Assembly (NCBI GenBank): GCA_021815525.1
Contig: JAKAGN010000191.1
Location: 1 to 5,912 of the forward strand
Source: Deltaproteobacteria bacterium
GTDB taxonomy: Bacteria > Desulfobacterota > Desulfobacteria > Desulfobacterales > Desulfatibacillaceae
DNA: 5,912 nt
Direction of reading: 5' to 3'
Numbering within the stretch: the first letter of the stretch is position 1; each line of letters begins with the position of its first letter. This document shows, piece by piece, positions 5,350 through 5,912 of this stretch. Both the position numbers and the translations under genes were made by a program. The notes under the pieces were generated by a model. It saw only the letters and a program-made list of their open reading frames with translations, made no database searches and had not been told where the DNA came from.

Positions 5350-5912
5350 ATGAAACCCAAGCTGAGCCTTTTCGCCCTGGCGCTCGCCGCAGTACTTTCC
5401 GTGCCGTTTTCGGCATTCGGCGCAGCCCCGCCCGACAACTCCGTCTATGCCGGGCTTCTCGCCCGGCACGTTAAGGACGGCTTCGTGGATTACAAGGGCT
5501 TCAAGGCGGAGGAGCCCCTCCTGGACTCCTACCTTGCGAGCCTGGAAAAGGTGAATCCCGACGAGCTTTCGCGGGACGACCAGCTCGCCTTCTACATCAA
5601 CCTTTATAACGCAGCCACCATCAAGCTCATTCTGACAGGCTACCCGGGCGTCACCAGCATCAAGGACCTGGGGGGCTTCTGGGGGCCCTGGAAGAAGAAG
5701 TTCATCCGGGTTAACGGAAAGGTCCTCACCTTGGGGCAGATCGAGCACAAGATACTGCGCCCCCGCTTCAGGGACCCCCGGGTGCACTTCGCCATCGTTT
5801 GCGCCTCTAAGGGCTGCCCGCCGCTGCGCTCGGAGCCCTACGAGGGAAGCCGCGTGGGCCGGCAGCTGGACGACGTGGTCTCCCGTTACCTGAACGACCC
5901 GGCGAAGACCTA
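5350..5912 (+). CDS. Exported DUF547-domain protein (3'-truncated)
   Basis: The visible 187 codons run off the right edge; family members are usually about 250-300 residues, so the C-terminal third is missing. A signal peptide is evident: basic MKPK, a hydrophobic core at about residues 5-18, and a likely cut after A22-F23-G24, placing the mature protein in the periplasm or outside. The DUF547 domain then shows its usual landmarks: DQLAFYINLYNAATIKLI (77-94), GQIEHKILRPRF (129-140) with E132 and H133, and DPRVHFAIVCASKGCPPLR (142-160) with H146, C151 and C156. The conserved His and Cys residues hint at an enzyme or metal/thiol site, but the family has no established function; it also occurs in plants with a MIP1-type leucine-zipper region. 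There is no lipobox. The gene is 110 bp after the oxidoreductase on the same strand and could be in the same operon, although its strong ribosome-binding site and the larger gap allow separate expression. Confidence 0.93.
   Translation, partial: MKPKLSLFALALAAVLSVPFSAFGAAPPDNSVYAGLLARHVKDGFVDYKGFKAEEPLLDSYLASLEKVNPDELSRDDQLAFYINLYNAATIKLILTGYPGVTSIKDLGGFWGPWKKKFIRVNGKVLTLGQIEHKILRPRFRDPRVHFAIVCASKGCPPLRSEPYEGSRVGRQLDDVVSRYLNDPAKT

Overview
The window is GC-rich, densely coded DNA with every convincing gene on the + strand. It holds five protein-coding genes, the first cut by the left edge and the last by the right edge. The protein types suggest an anaerobic or facultatively anaerobic Desulfobacterota-like (sulfate-reducer type) bacterium: a NuoF/HydB-type flavoprotein with an extra two-cluster ferredoxin tail, an HD-GYP response regulator, and a palindromic intergenic repeat of a kind I associate with that group. 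This is inference from gene content and style; there is no rRNA or other marker here.

Left part (1-1546): the C-terminal ~515 residues of an NADH-binding NuoF/HndC/HydB-type subunit (FMN, NADH, one N3-type [4Fe-4S] cluster, then two more [4Fe-4S] clusters). No gene follows it closely, so it is probably the last gene of its operon.

The largest gap (1547-1939) is not empty. It has a 125-bp imperfect palindrome centred on base 1608 whose left arm overlaps the flavoprotein stop codon, a shortened second copy of its right half (about 1697-1756), a terminator-like hairpin (1763-1785), and two mutually exclusive GC-rich hairpins (1817-1852) in the presumed leader of the next gene.

Right part (1940-5912): four co-directional genes with gaps of 64, 17 and 110 bp. 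They are a REC-HD-GYP response regulator (predicted cyclic-di-GMP phosphodiesterase), a TVP38/TMEM64 (VTT/DedA-superfamily) membrane protein, a class I FAD/NAD disulfide oxidoreductase resembling MerA and lipoamide dehydrogenase, and a secreted DUF547 protein. The TVP38 and oxidoreductase genes are the two-gene form of a pair also known as a single fused polypeptide, so they very likely work together: an inner-membrane protein and a cytoplasmic flavin-dithiol enzyme, possibly joined by the exported DUF547 protein. The substrate is unknown. This three-gene cassette is the best candidate here for an under-described system. The regulator is unlikely to be part of it functionally, although it could share its transcript.
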